DNA of 64,000 nucleotides, from contig JABBOX010000071.1 of assembly GCA_012927555.1 (NCBI GenBank), positions 1-64,000 of the forward strand, given 5' to 3'. The notes beneath the pieces were generated by a model. It saw nothing but the letters and a program-made list of their open reading frames with translations. It searched no databases and was not told where the DNA came from. Both the position numbers and the translations under genes were made by a program. This document shows positions 26,942-34,946 of this stretch, piece after piece; the stretch's first letter is position 1; the number at the start of each line of letters is the position of its first letter. Origin of the DNA: Phycicoccus sp. (GTDB lineage Bacteria > Actinomycetota > Actinomycetes > Actinomycetales > Dermatophilaceae).

Positions 26942-28041
26942 CGGCACGCGCCTCGGCCGTCACGCTCACCCCGCTGCTCGGGTTCCCTGAGGTGCGTCGG
27001 GGTGACGATCTCGTCGAGCTCGTGCTGAAGGCGTTGCAGGACAATGCGATCGAGCTCGTGGACGGCGACATTCTCGTCGTCTCGAGCAAGATCGCGTCCA
27101 AGGCGATGGGACTCACCGCACCCCTCGCGGAGCGGGACTCCGTGGTGGTGGCCCAGACCGTGAGAGTCGTGGCCGAGCGGATCACGCCGTTGGGCGTCAC
27201 CAGCATCGTCGAGACGGTCGCCGGGCCAGTGATGGCCGCTGCAGGAGTCGACGCCTCCAACACGGCCGGCGACTCGATCGTGCTGGTCCTGCCGGACGAT
27301 CCCGATGCCGTCGCGGCCCAGATCCGGGTCGGCGTCAGGACCGCATGGGAGGCCCGGTCCGGCACCCATCTCCCGTTGGGCGTCGTCCTCAGCGACACCG
27401 CCGGCCGGCCCTGGCGGATCGGCCAGACGGACTTTGCGCTAGGGGCCGCTGGCATCCAGGTCGTCGATGACCTGCGGGGTTCAACGGACGCTGACGGGCG
27501 GCTCCTCCAGGTGACCGAACGATGCCTCGCAGACGAGATCGCCGCCGCTGCCGACCTGGTCAAGGGCAAGTCGGCCGGCGTGCCGGTTGCCCACATCCGT
27601 GGCTTGAGCCAGTACGTCCACGACAGCGAGTCAACGTCTGATGCCAGGACCTCCGGCGCAGAGACCTCTGGCGCAAGGGGTCTGGTCCGGACAGGACCTG
27701 GTGACTGGTTCGGCCTGGGTCAGGCTGAAGCGGTGCGTACCGCCCTGGGCGTGGAGCCGGGATCGGCAGAGGCGTCTGCGGCCGGCATCCAGTCCATCAA
27801 TGCCGAAACCGTTGCGGACAGAGCGGGTCGAGCATTGAGGGTTGCCCTGCTGGCCCGCCCCGGGGCATCGGGCCAGATCGACGGCGACACCATACGGCTC
27901 ACGGCGACCGACGAATTCACGCTAGGAGTCGCCGCCGCCCGGACCGAGGTGGCGCTGCACGGCGAAGGCCTGGCCTCAACCCTGACCCGAGGCGACGGGA
28001 CCCAGCCAAACGCAGTCATCGGTTTCCACCAACCGGCTTGA
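26938..28041 (+). CDS. fbiB: Coenzyme F420-0:L-glutamate ligase CofE/FbiB, variant C-terminus
   Basis: 367 residues. Residues about 10-245 form the CofE ligase domain that adds the gamma-glutamyl tail to F420-0 with GTP, with DGDILVVSSKIASKAMGL, VLSDTAGRPWRIGQTDFALG and DEIAAAADLVKGKSAGVPV. M. tuberculosis FbiB has a C-terminal nitroreductase-fold domain of about 200 residues; here the tail is only about 110 residues (from DWFGLGQAEAVRTALG to the end) and contains a serine/alanine-rich linker, so the FMN/F420-binding nitroreductase unit appears absent or much reduced. ATG 26938 overlaps cofD in ATGA, which fixes the start. A hypothetical alternative is a second small domain specific to this clade. 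Confidence 0.92.
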   Translation: MTARASAVTLTPLLGFPEVRRGDDLVELVLKALQDNAIELVDGDILVVSSKIASKAMGLTAPLAERDSVVVAQTVRVVAERITPLGVTSIVETVAGPVMAAAGVDASNTAGDSIVLVLPDDPDAVAAQIRVGVRTAWEARSGTHLPLGVVLSDTAGRPWRIGQTDFALGAAGIQVVDDLRGSTDADGRLLQVTERCLADEIAAAADLVKGKSAGVPVAHIRGLSQYVHDSESTSDARTSGAETSGARGLVRTGPGDWFGLGQAEAVRTALGVEPGSAEASAAGIQSINAETVADRAGRALRVALLARPGASGQIDGDTIRLTATDEFTLGVAAARTEVALHGEGLASTLTRGDGTQPNAVIGFHQPA

Positions 28042-28059
28042 CGGATCAATCCTGCAGAC

Positions 28060-28092
28060 TTATCGTTTTTCAATAACAACGAAAAACGATAA
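28060..28092. promoter_or_regulatory. Perfect AT-rich inverted repeat (candidate operator)
   Basis: TTATCGTTTTTC and its exact complement GAAAAACGATAA are separated by a 9-nt AATAACAAC spacer, 15 bp before the ATG of the DUF2975 gene. The element is strikingly AT-rich in this GC-rich sequence. It lacks a U tract on the plus strand and sits right at the ribosome site, so an operator for the downstream HTH protein is the favoured reading; a terminator of cofE is the alternative. Confidence 0.65.
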
Positions 28093-28107
28093 CCGACGGG
28101 AATCACC

Positions 28108-28758
28108 ATGGGCACCAACACATCCGGCCGGGCTACCCAGGTGGGGCGCAGTTTGGGCAAGAGGAACTGGCTCGCCTTCAGCCGCGCGGACTTCATCGCC
28201 ACCGAGATCTTCCTCGGCATCGCGGTGGCCGGCGCGGTCCTTTTCGGACTCGCCGGGCCCCTTCTCGATGCCGTCACTGGTACGCCGCTGGAGATGTCGT
28301 ACACGACGGCGGTCAACGGCGGCATCGAACTGCCCCGCGGCGCGACCCACAACGGCAAGGCGACGATGCCGCTGCTCCTCAACGACGCCACGTTCGTCGA
28401 GCGTCTCGGCCAGGCGCTCCCGGGACTGATGGTCGCCGTCATGACCATCGCGATCGCCTGGCTGATCCTCCACCTGCTCCGCTCCACCCAGGCCCAGGAA
28501 CCGTTCACGACGGCGAACGTGAAACGCATCAACACGATCGCCCTCGCCATCGGCCTGGGCGGGATGCTGTGGCAGCTGGCCACGGCGTTCGCCGACAACG
28601 CGATCTACACGACGGGCCGTGTCCCCGATCTGGACTACCTGCCCTTTGAGGCGACGTTCAGCCCATTCCCCCTGTTCGCCATGTTCGTGATCGCCCTCAT
28701 CGCCGAGGCGTTCCGCAGGGGCGTAATCCTGCGCAATGACGTCGAGGGCCTGGTCTGA
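28108..28758 (+). CDS. DUF2975-type four-helix membrane protein
   Basis: 216 residues with four hydrophobic helices (about residues 33-55, 110-130, 148-168 and 190-208) separated by a long first loop (EMSYTTAVNGGIELPRGATH). PFTTANVKRINTIALAIGLGGML after helix 2 is the characteristic DUF2975 segment. Function is unknown; the family is nearly always followed by a small HTH gene, as here with no gap. A membrane component whose level is tuned by its partner regulator is the usual picture. ATG 28108 is preceded by GACGGGAA. Expression is probably controlled from the inverted repeat just upstream. Confidence 0.85.
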   Translation: MGTNTSGRATQVGRSLGKRNWLAFSRADFIATEIFLGIAVAGAVLFGLAGPLLDAVTGTPLEMSYTTAVNGGIELPRGATHNGKATMPLLLNDATFVERLGQALPGLMVAVMTIAIAWLILHLLRSTQAQEPFTTANVKRINTIALAIGLGGMLWQLATAFADNAIYTTGRVPDLDYLPFEATFSPFPLFAMFVIALIAEAFRRGVILRNDVEGLV

Positions 28759-28983
28759 GTGCCGGTCGAGGAACCGCACCGCGTCGTCTGTCACCTCGAC
28801 GACCTGCTCGAGGCGCGCGGCATGACGTTGACCGCACTCGCGGACGCGGTCGGCGTCTCGCTGGTGAATCTCAGCATCATGAAGAACAACCGGGCCAAAG
28901 CCATCCGCTACAGCACTCTCACTGCGATCTGCCACGTGCTCGGCTGTCAACCGGGAGAGCTGCTCAGCGTCGAGCGAGCCTGA
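28759..28983 (+). CDS. Small Cro/C1-type HTH regulator (DUF2975 partner)
   Basis: 74 residues, essentially one helix-turn-helix domain: LDDLLEARGMTLTALADAVGVSLVNLSIMKNNRAKAI-type spacing, with TALADAVGVSLVNLSIMKN as the recognition unit and LTAICHVLGCQPGELLSV as the closing helices. This is the YozG-like family of compact Xre regulators. It begins with GTG directly after the DUF2975 stop, so the two are co-translated. It is the natural candidate to bind the AT-rich inverted repeat in front of the operon and repress it. Confidence 0.9.
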   Translation: MPVEEPHRVVCHLDDLLEARGMTLTALADAVGVSLVNLSIMKNNRAKAIRYSTLTAICHVLGCQPGELLSVERA

Positions 28984-29012
28984 GCCCTCACCCCGGCCCT
29001 GGCCGGCGGCCC

Positions 29013-29936
29013 TCAACGGAACTGGTGCGGCAGGTGGGTGCGGGCGGCCATCCGAGGACCATGTCGGGGAGGCGCAGCACCCGCCAGCTTGAGCAGCCTC
29101 TGCACCCGATAGCGATGTCCTGCATAGGGTTCCAGCAGTGTGGCCAGACCGTCGTCGTCAACCACGGCGCCGGTCAGTGCCCATCCGATGCTCCTGGCCA
29201 CGTGATAGTCGCCGAAGCTGACCGCGTCCGGATCACCCAGCGCCGTGTGCCGCACCTCGGCCGCCGTCCAGACGCCGATCCCCGGGATGGCCCGCAGTCG
29301 CCGATCCGCCTCGTCCCGGGTGAGATCCACGCACTGTTCCAACCGGCCCGCGGCACCAGCGGCCCGAACGGCTGCCGCAGACCGCGCGCCGTCAACCCCT
29401 GCCCGCAGCCATTCCCATGACGGGATCCGTGACCAGTCACCGGCGCTGGGGGCGACCCACAACCCACGCGCGCCGCCCTCCCCCGGCGCCCGCTCGCCAT
29501 ACCGGTGGACAAGGGTGCGATAGGAGCCGGACGCCTCCTGACCAGTGACCTTCTGCGCGACGATCGACGGGACCAGCGCCTCCAACACCAGCCCGGTCAT
29601 GGGCACCCGCCATCCGCTGAAACGACGTGCCGCCTCGGCGACCTGAGGGTGGTGGGCGACGAAACCCGTGGCGTCGTCGAGGTCGCCGAGCATGGCCGGC
29701 ACCGATGCCAGCACCCAGTCGGCGCCAGGGCCCCATGCGGCGGCCTCAACGGAAGGTCCCGCGACGAGACGCAGGCGCAGCGTCGATGCACCCTGTGGCG
29801 TCCGGATGCCGCGCCAGACAGTTCCGTCGGGCTCACGTCGAAACGTCGGGTCGCCATGACCCCGGCTCAGACCACCGACGATCGCGAACAGGTCCAGCGG
29901 CCACCCTGGCGTCCAGAGCCGGACCAAGAAGTCCAT
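29013..29936 (-). CDS. AlkA-like DNA-3-methyladenine glycosylase
   Basis: About 307 residues of the helix-hairpin-helix GPD superfamily, which flips out and excises alkylated bases. Seen: VPSIVAQKVTGQEAS in the middle, the HhH motif LRAIPGIGVWTAAEV and, shortly after, the region DAVSFGDYHVARSIG that carries the catalytic aspartate. The first 100 residues are the variable AlkA N-terminal domain. The track starts at TTG 29960; ATG 29936 is equally plausible and no start has a convincing ribosome site. It is divergent from DUF3105 and monocistronic. Confidence 0.85.
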   Translation of the reverse strand: MDFLVRLWTPGWPLDLFAIVGGLSRGHGDPTFRREPDGTVWRGIRTPQGASTLRLRLVAGPSVEAAAWGPGADWVLASVPAMLGDLDDATGFVAHHPQVAEAARRFSGWRVPMTGLVLEALVPSIVAQKVTGQEASGSYRTLVHRYGERAPGEGGARGLWVAPSAGDWSRIPSWEWLRAGVDGARSAAAVRAAGAAGRLEQCVDLTRDEADRRLRAIPGIGVWTAAEVRHTALGDPDAVSFGDYHVARSIGWALTGAVVDDDGLATLLEPYAGHRYRVQRLLKLAGAAPPRHGPRMAARTHLPHQFR

Positions 29937-30052
29937 CACCGAGACAGTCTCGCGCACCAATCGGACAACCAGGATGCCCGCCGTCCATCACGTAGAATCG
30001 CTGGACTGCCGTACCCCGGACCGTCGCACTTCCGAGTACCCCAAGGACCACC

Positions 30053-30805
30053 GTGCCCAAGAAGCAGGTCAGCAAGGACCGCAAGGCCCGCGTCGCCGAG
30101 ATGCAGCAACAGGAGAAGGCGCGCGAGAACCGCGTGCGCCTCCAGATCATCGCCGCGTGCACCGTGCTCTTGCTCGTGCTCGCCGCGGCGATCACCTACG
30201 CCGTCCTCAATGGACGCAACAACCAGCCTGATGTGGCGATCGAGTCCATCGGCGTGTCATCGTCTGCGGCCTCGTGCGATGCGGTCACCACGGACGCGGC
30301 CAGCGGGAACGGCAAGCACGTCGGACCAGGCACCTCATCGCCCGGGACGACGAAGGTCACGTACGACACCGTGCCGCCCTCGACCGGCCCCCACTTCCCT
30401 GAGCCCGCGGCCAGCAACTCGCTCAACTTCTACACCGCGCTGGACCGGCCGAAGATGGAGGACCTCGTCCACAACCTGGAGCACGGCTACACGGTGCTCT
30501 GGTATGACGTGGCGGCCGGCGCGCCCAAGAAGGCCCAGCTCGAACAGCTCGCCAAGGTCGCCAACAAGACCGAGTGGGCGAAGGACAAGTTCATCGTGTC
30601 GGCCTGGGACACGGCCTACGGCGATCTGCCGGCCGGCAAGAAGTTCGCCCTGTCGCACTGGTCGGCCACGCTCAGTGCCGACGGGAGCAAGGTGGAAAGC
30701 CAGGCCGGTCACCGCCAGCTGTGCGGCGACCTTTCAGGCGCAATCGTCAAGGCCTTCGTTCAAGAGTTCCCCCGCACCTCGGCACCCGAGCCCGGGGCCG
30801 CCTGA
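30053..30805 (+). CDS. DUF3105 family membrane-anchored protein
   Basis: 250 residues. A basic cytoplasmic N-terminus (MPKKQVSKDRKARVAEMQQ) and a single helix (IIAACTVLLLVLAAAITYAV) anchor an extracellular DUF3105 domain with YDTVPPSTGPHFPEP, MEDLVHNLEHGYTVLWYD and HRQLCGD near the end. The conserved histidines in STGPHF and HNLEHG suggest a metal site. The family is often linked to oxidoreductases or copper proteins in actinobacteria, but its function is not established. It starts with GTG 30053. It is convergent with the GT4-like gene, 5 bp apart. Confidence 0.87.
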   Translation: MPKKQVSKDRKARVAEMQQQEKARENRVRLQIIAACTVLLLVLAAAITYAVLNGRNNQPDVAIESIGVSSSAASCDAVTTDAASGNGKHVGPGTSSPGTTKVTYDTVPPSTGPHFPEPAASNSLNFYTALDRPKMEDLVHNLEHGYTVLWYDVAAGAPKKAQLEQLAKVANKTEWAKDKFIVSAWDTAYGDLPAGKKFALSHWSATLSADGSKVESQAGHRQLCGDLSGAIVKAFVQEFPRTSAPEPGAA

Positions 30806-30810
30806 GTCCG

Positions 30811-32367
30811 TCAGAGACGGCGAAAGGTCAACCGCACCAACGCGTATGCCGCGTCGCTGCCTTGCGAGCCTTCGCTCGCCGCCCGCATCAGCGTCGCGAT
30901 GTCACCATCAAGATCGCCCACCAGCACGAACCCCAGGGCGTGAGCCCTGGCCAGCAGGGCTCGCACGTCGGCCGGTCCGACGCCGCCATCGGCACTCGCG
31001 GGCCCCAAGGGAAGCGTCAACGAGATCAGTCCCCCGGAGCGCAGCGCCGAGGATGCCTCGCTGAGGACTTCGTCGACGTCCTCGGAGTCGCACCCGTTCG
31101 GGTGCAGCCGGGTGATGACGTCCATCGAGGCGGCGTCGACATCGAGACCCGCAGCCGAGGCCGCAATATCAGGAAAGACCAGCTCAACCGGGGCGAAGCC
31201 GATCGCCCTGGCCCATCGCGCCAGCGGCGAGTGCACTCCGGATCCGTCCAGGATCACGGCACTGCGATGGCCGTCGTCGCCCAGCCGCACGATCGCCGCC
31301 AGCGCGCCAAGGGCGGCCCAGGCGGCGACCGGGTCGGCGCAGCGAGGCAGGCCGAACACCCGCGCCCAGGCACGGGCGTCGTCGGCGTCGGCGCCGTCAC
31401 CAAGAACGTCGCTGGACCGGACCCATTCGGGAAGGTCGAGGCGGGTCAGTGCGAGCACCGGACGCCGTCGCTGTGCCATCCGGCGGGCCGGAGCAGAGAG
31501 CCGTGTCCGGAACGATGGGTTGAACCTTGGCACCGGAGTGCTCTCAGGCGGATCCTGCTCTGCGGCTTGCCAATGCGGCGAAGCCAGCGCCTCCATCGCC
31601 CCGACATAGTGAGCCCACGGGCTCGACAGGTCCGAGGTCTCGACCTGTTGTTGTTGACGGACTGGCTCGGCTTCCGTCTCGGCCTCTCCTGGGTTGGCGA
31701 CCGACACCCGGACGGCATGCAGATCGTGCGCACGTCGCGCCTGCTCGTGGCTGTGCACCATCACGGCGTCGACGCGCTCGAACAGGGACCGGACCAGGGC
31801 GCTGTCGCCGGCACGGGACTGCTGCGGCAGCTCGTCATGGGCAATCACGATCGATCGAGGTGGACCAGAGTCAGATGGGCGGGCAGTCCCCGGACCCACC
31901 CCGGCGGCCCGCAGCATCACGAGATGAGCGGGAACCTCGATCGGCGTCGCCGGCACGACGATGATCGCGTCGAAACCCCGAAGCCGCAGTCCGGTCCGCA
32001 CCCAGGTGTCGGGGCGCGCCCACGACAGCGCCCGGACCGTACGGGGAAACGCGGGGATATCGGGCGCCCCGGGGACGGCGCGTGCCTCTGACGCACTCTT
32101 CTGGGGGAACGGGTGTGACCACGAGACCAGCGTGACGTCGTGTCCGGCCTGTGCCAGATGGTGCACCAAGGCCTTGGTATGCCCGGCCACGGCCCCCTTG
32201 CCAGAACGGCTTGGCCCGACGATGGCGAGCTTGAGAGCTGAGCCCCCGACGCCCGCCGAGCCCGTGACCTCGTCCATCTCAGCGTCGGCCGTCCCAGCGA
32301 CCGCCGGACGGGAGTTGTCCGGGGCGGTCACCATGGGCCATCGAGGGTGCACGGCTGGCTCGTTCAT
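30811..32367 (-). CDS. GT4-like N-terminus fused to a methyltransferase-like C-terminus
   Basis: 518 residues in two parts. Residues about 45-260 resemble the N-lobe of a GT-B glycosyltransferase: LKLAIVGPSRSGKGAVAGHT, then ALVHHLAQAGHDVTLVSWSH, SIVIAHDELPQQS and VDAVMVHSHEQARRA. Instead of the usual C-lobe, the last about 150 residues look like a SAM-methyltransferase core without a clear GxGxG loop (ASMDVITRLHPNGCDSEDVD, SALRSGGLISLTLPLG, AHALGFVLVGDL). I cannot tell whether either half is catalytic. It neighbours TIGR03089 divergently. ATG 32367 has a ribosome site too close; ATG 32334 is possible. Confidence 0.6.
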   Translation of the reverse strand: MNEPAVHPRWPMVTAPDNSRPAVAGTADAEMDEVTGSAGVGGSALKLAIVGPSRSGKGAVAGHTKALVHHLAQAGHDVTLVSWSHPFPQKSASEARAVPGAPDIPAFPRTVRALSWARPDTWVRTGLRLRGFDAIIVVPATPIEVPAHLVMLRAAGVGPGTARPSDSGPPRSIVIAHDELPQQSRAGDSALVRSLFERVDAVMVHSHEQARRAHDLHAVRVSVANPGEAETEAEPVRQQQQVETSDLSSPWAHYVGAMEALASPHWQAAEQDPPESTPVPRFNPSFRTRLSAPARRMAQRRRPVLALTRLDLPEWVRSSDVLGDGADADDARAWARVFGLPRCADPVAAWAALGALAAIVRLGDDGHRSAVILDGSGVHSPLARWARAIGFAPVELVFPDIAASAAGLDVDAASMDVITRLHPNGCDSEDVDEVLSEASSALRSGGLISLTLPLGPASADGGVGPADVRALLARAHALGFVLVGDLDGDIATLMRAASEGSQGSDAAYALVRLTFRRL

Positions 32368-32514
32368 CTCCCGTCCGAGCCTACCTTCGGAGTCATCCGA
32401 TTCTGTGTTGATCGACGGCCCGTCGCGCCATGTGCCGATAGTGCCTCACAGGGTGAGAGCTCACCCCGGCTTCGCCATGGGCCTTCGCTCGGTTTCGCCC
32501 GTAGGCTCGCCTCC

Positions 32515-33240
32515 GTGCGAACCCCAGCCTCAGTTCTTGCCGAGATCCTCCGCTCTGACCCCGCGCGACCACGAGTGACGTTCTACGAGGACACTCCAGG
32601 GCCGACTCAGGGCGAGCGCATCGAGCTGTCAGGCAAGGTGGTGAACAACTGGATCTCCAAGGCTGGCAACGCTCTTCAGGACGAGTACGACCTGGGTCCG
32701 GGCTCCGTCGTCCGCCTGGCCCTTCCTCCCCACTGGCGCGCGCTCTACTGGGCCTTCGCCGTGTGGTCGGTCGGGGGGACCGTGGACTGCGCCGGAGACC
32801 GCACCCCGGACCTCCTGATCTGTGACGACCCTGACCTGGCTGCCACGCTCGACCAACCACCGGCCGACGTCATACTCGTCACGCTGGCCGCGCTCGCTCG
32901 CGTCCACCCTGGCCCTGTCCCGGCCGGCGTGATGGATGAGGCACGAGAGCTGGCAACCTATGGTGACCAGTTCTCCGCGCGGGCCGACCCAACCCCGGAC
33001 GACATGGCGTTGATCAGCGGACGCGGGCACACGGCATACAAAAGTGTTGTGCCACAACGAGACTGGCAGACAGGTGCGCGGGTGAGCCTGGCGGGCGACC
33101 TGGCCGACGTGCTCGAGTCCACGCTCTCTGCGTGGGCCGTCGACGGGTCGGTCGTGCTGGCTCGCCGCGGACAGCATGCCGGAAACGAGGCCCGGCCGGA
33201 GCGGCTCGCCTCCGAGGGGGTCACGCTCACGCTGCACTGA
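32515..33240 (+). CDS. TIGR03089 family protein (AMP-ligase-like)
   Basis: 241 residues of an actinobacteria-specific family related to the N-terminal half of AMP-binding (acyl-CoA synthetase) enzymes. It has RVTFYEDTPGPTQGERIELSG-like opening residues, VVNNWISKAGNALQDEYDL, VRLALPPHWRALYWAFAVW and VGGTVD. It lacks the phosphate-binding loop and C-terminal domain of true ligases, so adenylating activity is doubtful. Mycobacterial Rv3268 is the syntenic counterpart. GTG 32515 is used because the family starts just before RTPASVLAEIL; the track extends into unrelated upstream sequence. Confidence 0.85.
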   Translation: MRTPASVLAEILRSDPARPRVTFYEDTPGPTQGERIELSGKVVNNWISKAGNALQDEYDLGPGSVVRLALPPHWRALYWAFAVWSVGGTVDCAGDRTPDLLICDDPDLAATLDQPPADVILVTLAALARVHPGPVPAGVMDEARELATYGDQFSARADPTPDDMALISGRGHTAYKSVVPQRDWQTGARVSLAGDLADVLESTLSAWAVDGSVVLARRGQHAGNEARPERLASEGVTLTLH

Positions 33241-33300
33241 GACGCAGCCGAGCCACGAACGCTTGGCAGCAGTCGCAGTCGCAGTTGCAACCAGCGGGCA

Positions 33301-34770
33301 CTAACGCCGTATCTGGCTCTCGATCGCGTCCCAGGAGACGCCACGGACCACGCCGGTCGGCGCCAGCTTTGAGCGGGACTGGACAGCCTTGACCGCCGCC
33401 TGGGTGCGAGGCCCGAAGTCGCCGTCCGGAGTCACTCGTAGCGCACGTTGCAGGGCGACCACCGCGACGCCTTTGGAACCCAGTTTCAGGGTGAGGCCGC
33501 GGTAGCCCACCAGCGGGTGGTCCAGCCGCTCGAGCCGGTCCCACACGATGCGATCGGCCACACCGTTGGGCGAAATGCGTTGCAGCCTCTGGAATGTCAC
33601 CAACGCGGATCTGGTCCTGGGTCCGAAGTCACCGTCCGGCGTGACCTTGAGCGCGCGCTGCAGAGCGACGACGGCCGATCCCTTCGATCCCTGCCGCAGG
33701 ACCACCTTCTTGTAGGCGGTGTACCGGGTCGTTGCCACGGGCGCAGTCGGGGTCTTGACCACCTTCCGGATGGGTGCCTGGGCGGAGGACGGGATTGGTG
33801 CAGGCACCGGTGCGGGTGCAGGCTTCGGCACGGGCGTGGTTGTGACAGGTGGCGGTGGGGTCGGGACCAGCTTGGCCCAGGTTGCCTTGTCCAGGACCCC
33901 GGTGATCGGGACTCCGGCTGTGGTCTGCCAGGAGACCACCGCGGCGAAGGTCACCGGCCCAAACTGCCCGTCGGCGGTCACCCCCAGAACCTTCTGCGCC
34001 ACCGCGATCTGAGTATTGCGCTGAGCCAGGACGTACACCGGGTACGGCGAGACCGGGGCCACGGGAAGGTTCGTGGGGCAGGCAGCCGTGCGAGCCAGCG
34101 TGTACAACGGCGCGTACTGGCCGGCATACACCCGGCAGGGGCCCAGATCGACGGACGTGGTCGCCACTCCGGTCCACCACGACGTGCGTGCCAAGGCGCC
34201 GTCCCACGAGAAGCTGAAGTGGATGTGGTCGGTGTGCGGGACCGACCCGGTGTATGCCGCCCATCCCCGCTCGGGCGCATACTCGCGCCACATCTTGGTG
34301 TTCCAGATGATGTAGCTGATCCCGAACCGGCGAGCCATGGCGCCGTTGTCAGCGCTGAGCCAAGCCACCACTGAGTCGGCCACGGCCTTCTGCTGCGGGT
34401 CCTTCGCACTGAGCATCCAGTCCAGCGCCCGACCGTCATAGTGCTCGCTGACGGAAGCGGTGCAGTTGCGGCTGATGCCGGTCGTCCCGGTCTTGTAGTT
34501 GGCCTTCATCAGGGCGGCGAAAGCGGACACCCCGGGCTTGTCACGCGGGTCGCACGACACCTGCGCTTCGTATGGCGTCCGCAGGTCGAGGGCCACGGGG
34601 AGGGCCTTCTTCGGCGCCGCAGGGACCACCGGCAGCTTTGTCGGAGCGGGGGGAGGAACCGGTGCCACGGGAGTCGTGTCGGCCCGGGCGGTCGAGGCCA
34701 GGCCGATCGCCATCAGAGGCAGCGCCAAGGCAGCGCCGCTCAACGTGACCAAGCGCGCCCGAACGGCCAT
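33301..34770 (-). CDS. Secreted peptidoglycan-binding protein with a VldE/D,D-peptidase-like domain
   Basis: 489 residues. A signal peptide (LVTLSGAALALPLMAIGLA, cleavage near ARA) and a proline-rich linker precede a domain with VSEHYDGRALDWML and PHTDHIHFSFSWDG, the His/Asp pattern of ARB_07466-type peptidase-like proteins. Three peptidoglycan-binding-1 repeats follow: VLGVTADGQFGPVTFAAVV, LKVTPDGDFGPRTRSALV and LRVTPDGDFGPRTQAAV, the last two nearly identical. It probably binds and possibly trims cell-wall peptidoglycan and is a plausible type of MtrA target. ATG 34770, after an AGGAGA site, replaces the longer track start. The gene opens just before the glycan island. Confidence 0.88.
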   Translation of the reverse strand: MAVRARLVTLSGAALALPLMAIGLASTARADTTPVAPVPPPAPTKLPVVPAAPKKALPVALDLRTPYEAQVSCDPRDKPGVSAFAALMKANYKTGTTGISRNCTASVSEHYDGRALDWMLSAKDPQQKAVADSVVAWLSADNGAMARRFGISYIIWNTKMWREYAPERGWAAYTGSVPHTDHIHFSFSWDGALARTSWWTGVATTSVDLGPCRVYAGQYAPLYTLARTAACPTNLPVAPVSPYPVYVLAQRNTQIAVAQKVLGVTADGQFGPVTFAAVVSWQTTAGVPITGVLDKATWAKLVPTPPPPVTTTPVPKPAPAPVPAPIPSSAQAPIRKVVKTPTAPVATTRYTAYKKVVLRQGSKGSAVVALQRALKVTPDGDFGPRTRSALVTFQRLQRISPNGVADRIVWDRLERLDHPLVGYRGLTLKLGSKGVAVVALQRALRVTPDGDFGPRTQAAVKAVQSRSKLAPTGVVRGVSWDAIESQIRR

Positions 34771-34946
34771 CTGCTGTTTCTCCTCATGCGTCACTTCGAC
34801 ACCATCAACCCCAGTGGTTAACAATTATCCCGAGTGTCGCATCCCACCGCAGTCCTGTGATCGAACTACAAACCTGTAATTCACACAGGTTCCTGAGAGC
34901 GACCACGCCAGCGAGGACGAGACCGCAACGGTGCTACCGAAACGGG

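Noticed and set aside
29505-31064. 519-residue plus-strand ORF across AlkA-like and DUF3105 genes
   Set aside because: Frame-shifted shadow, serine/arginine/proline-rich; the DUF3105 frame is clearly the coding one.
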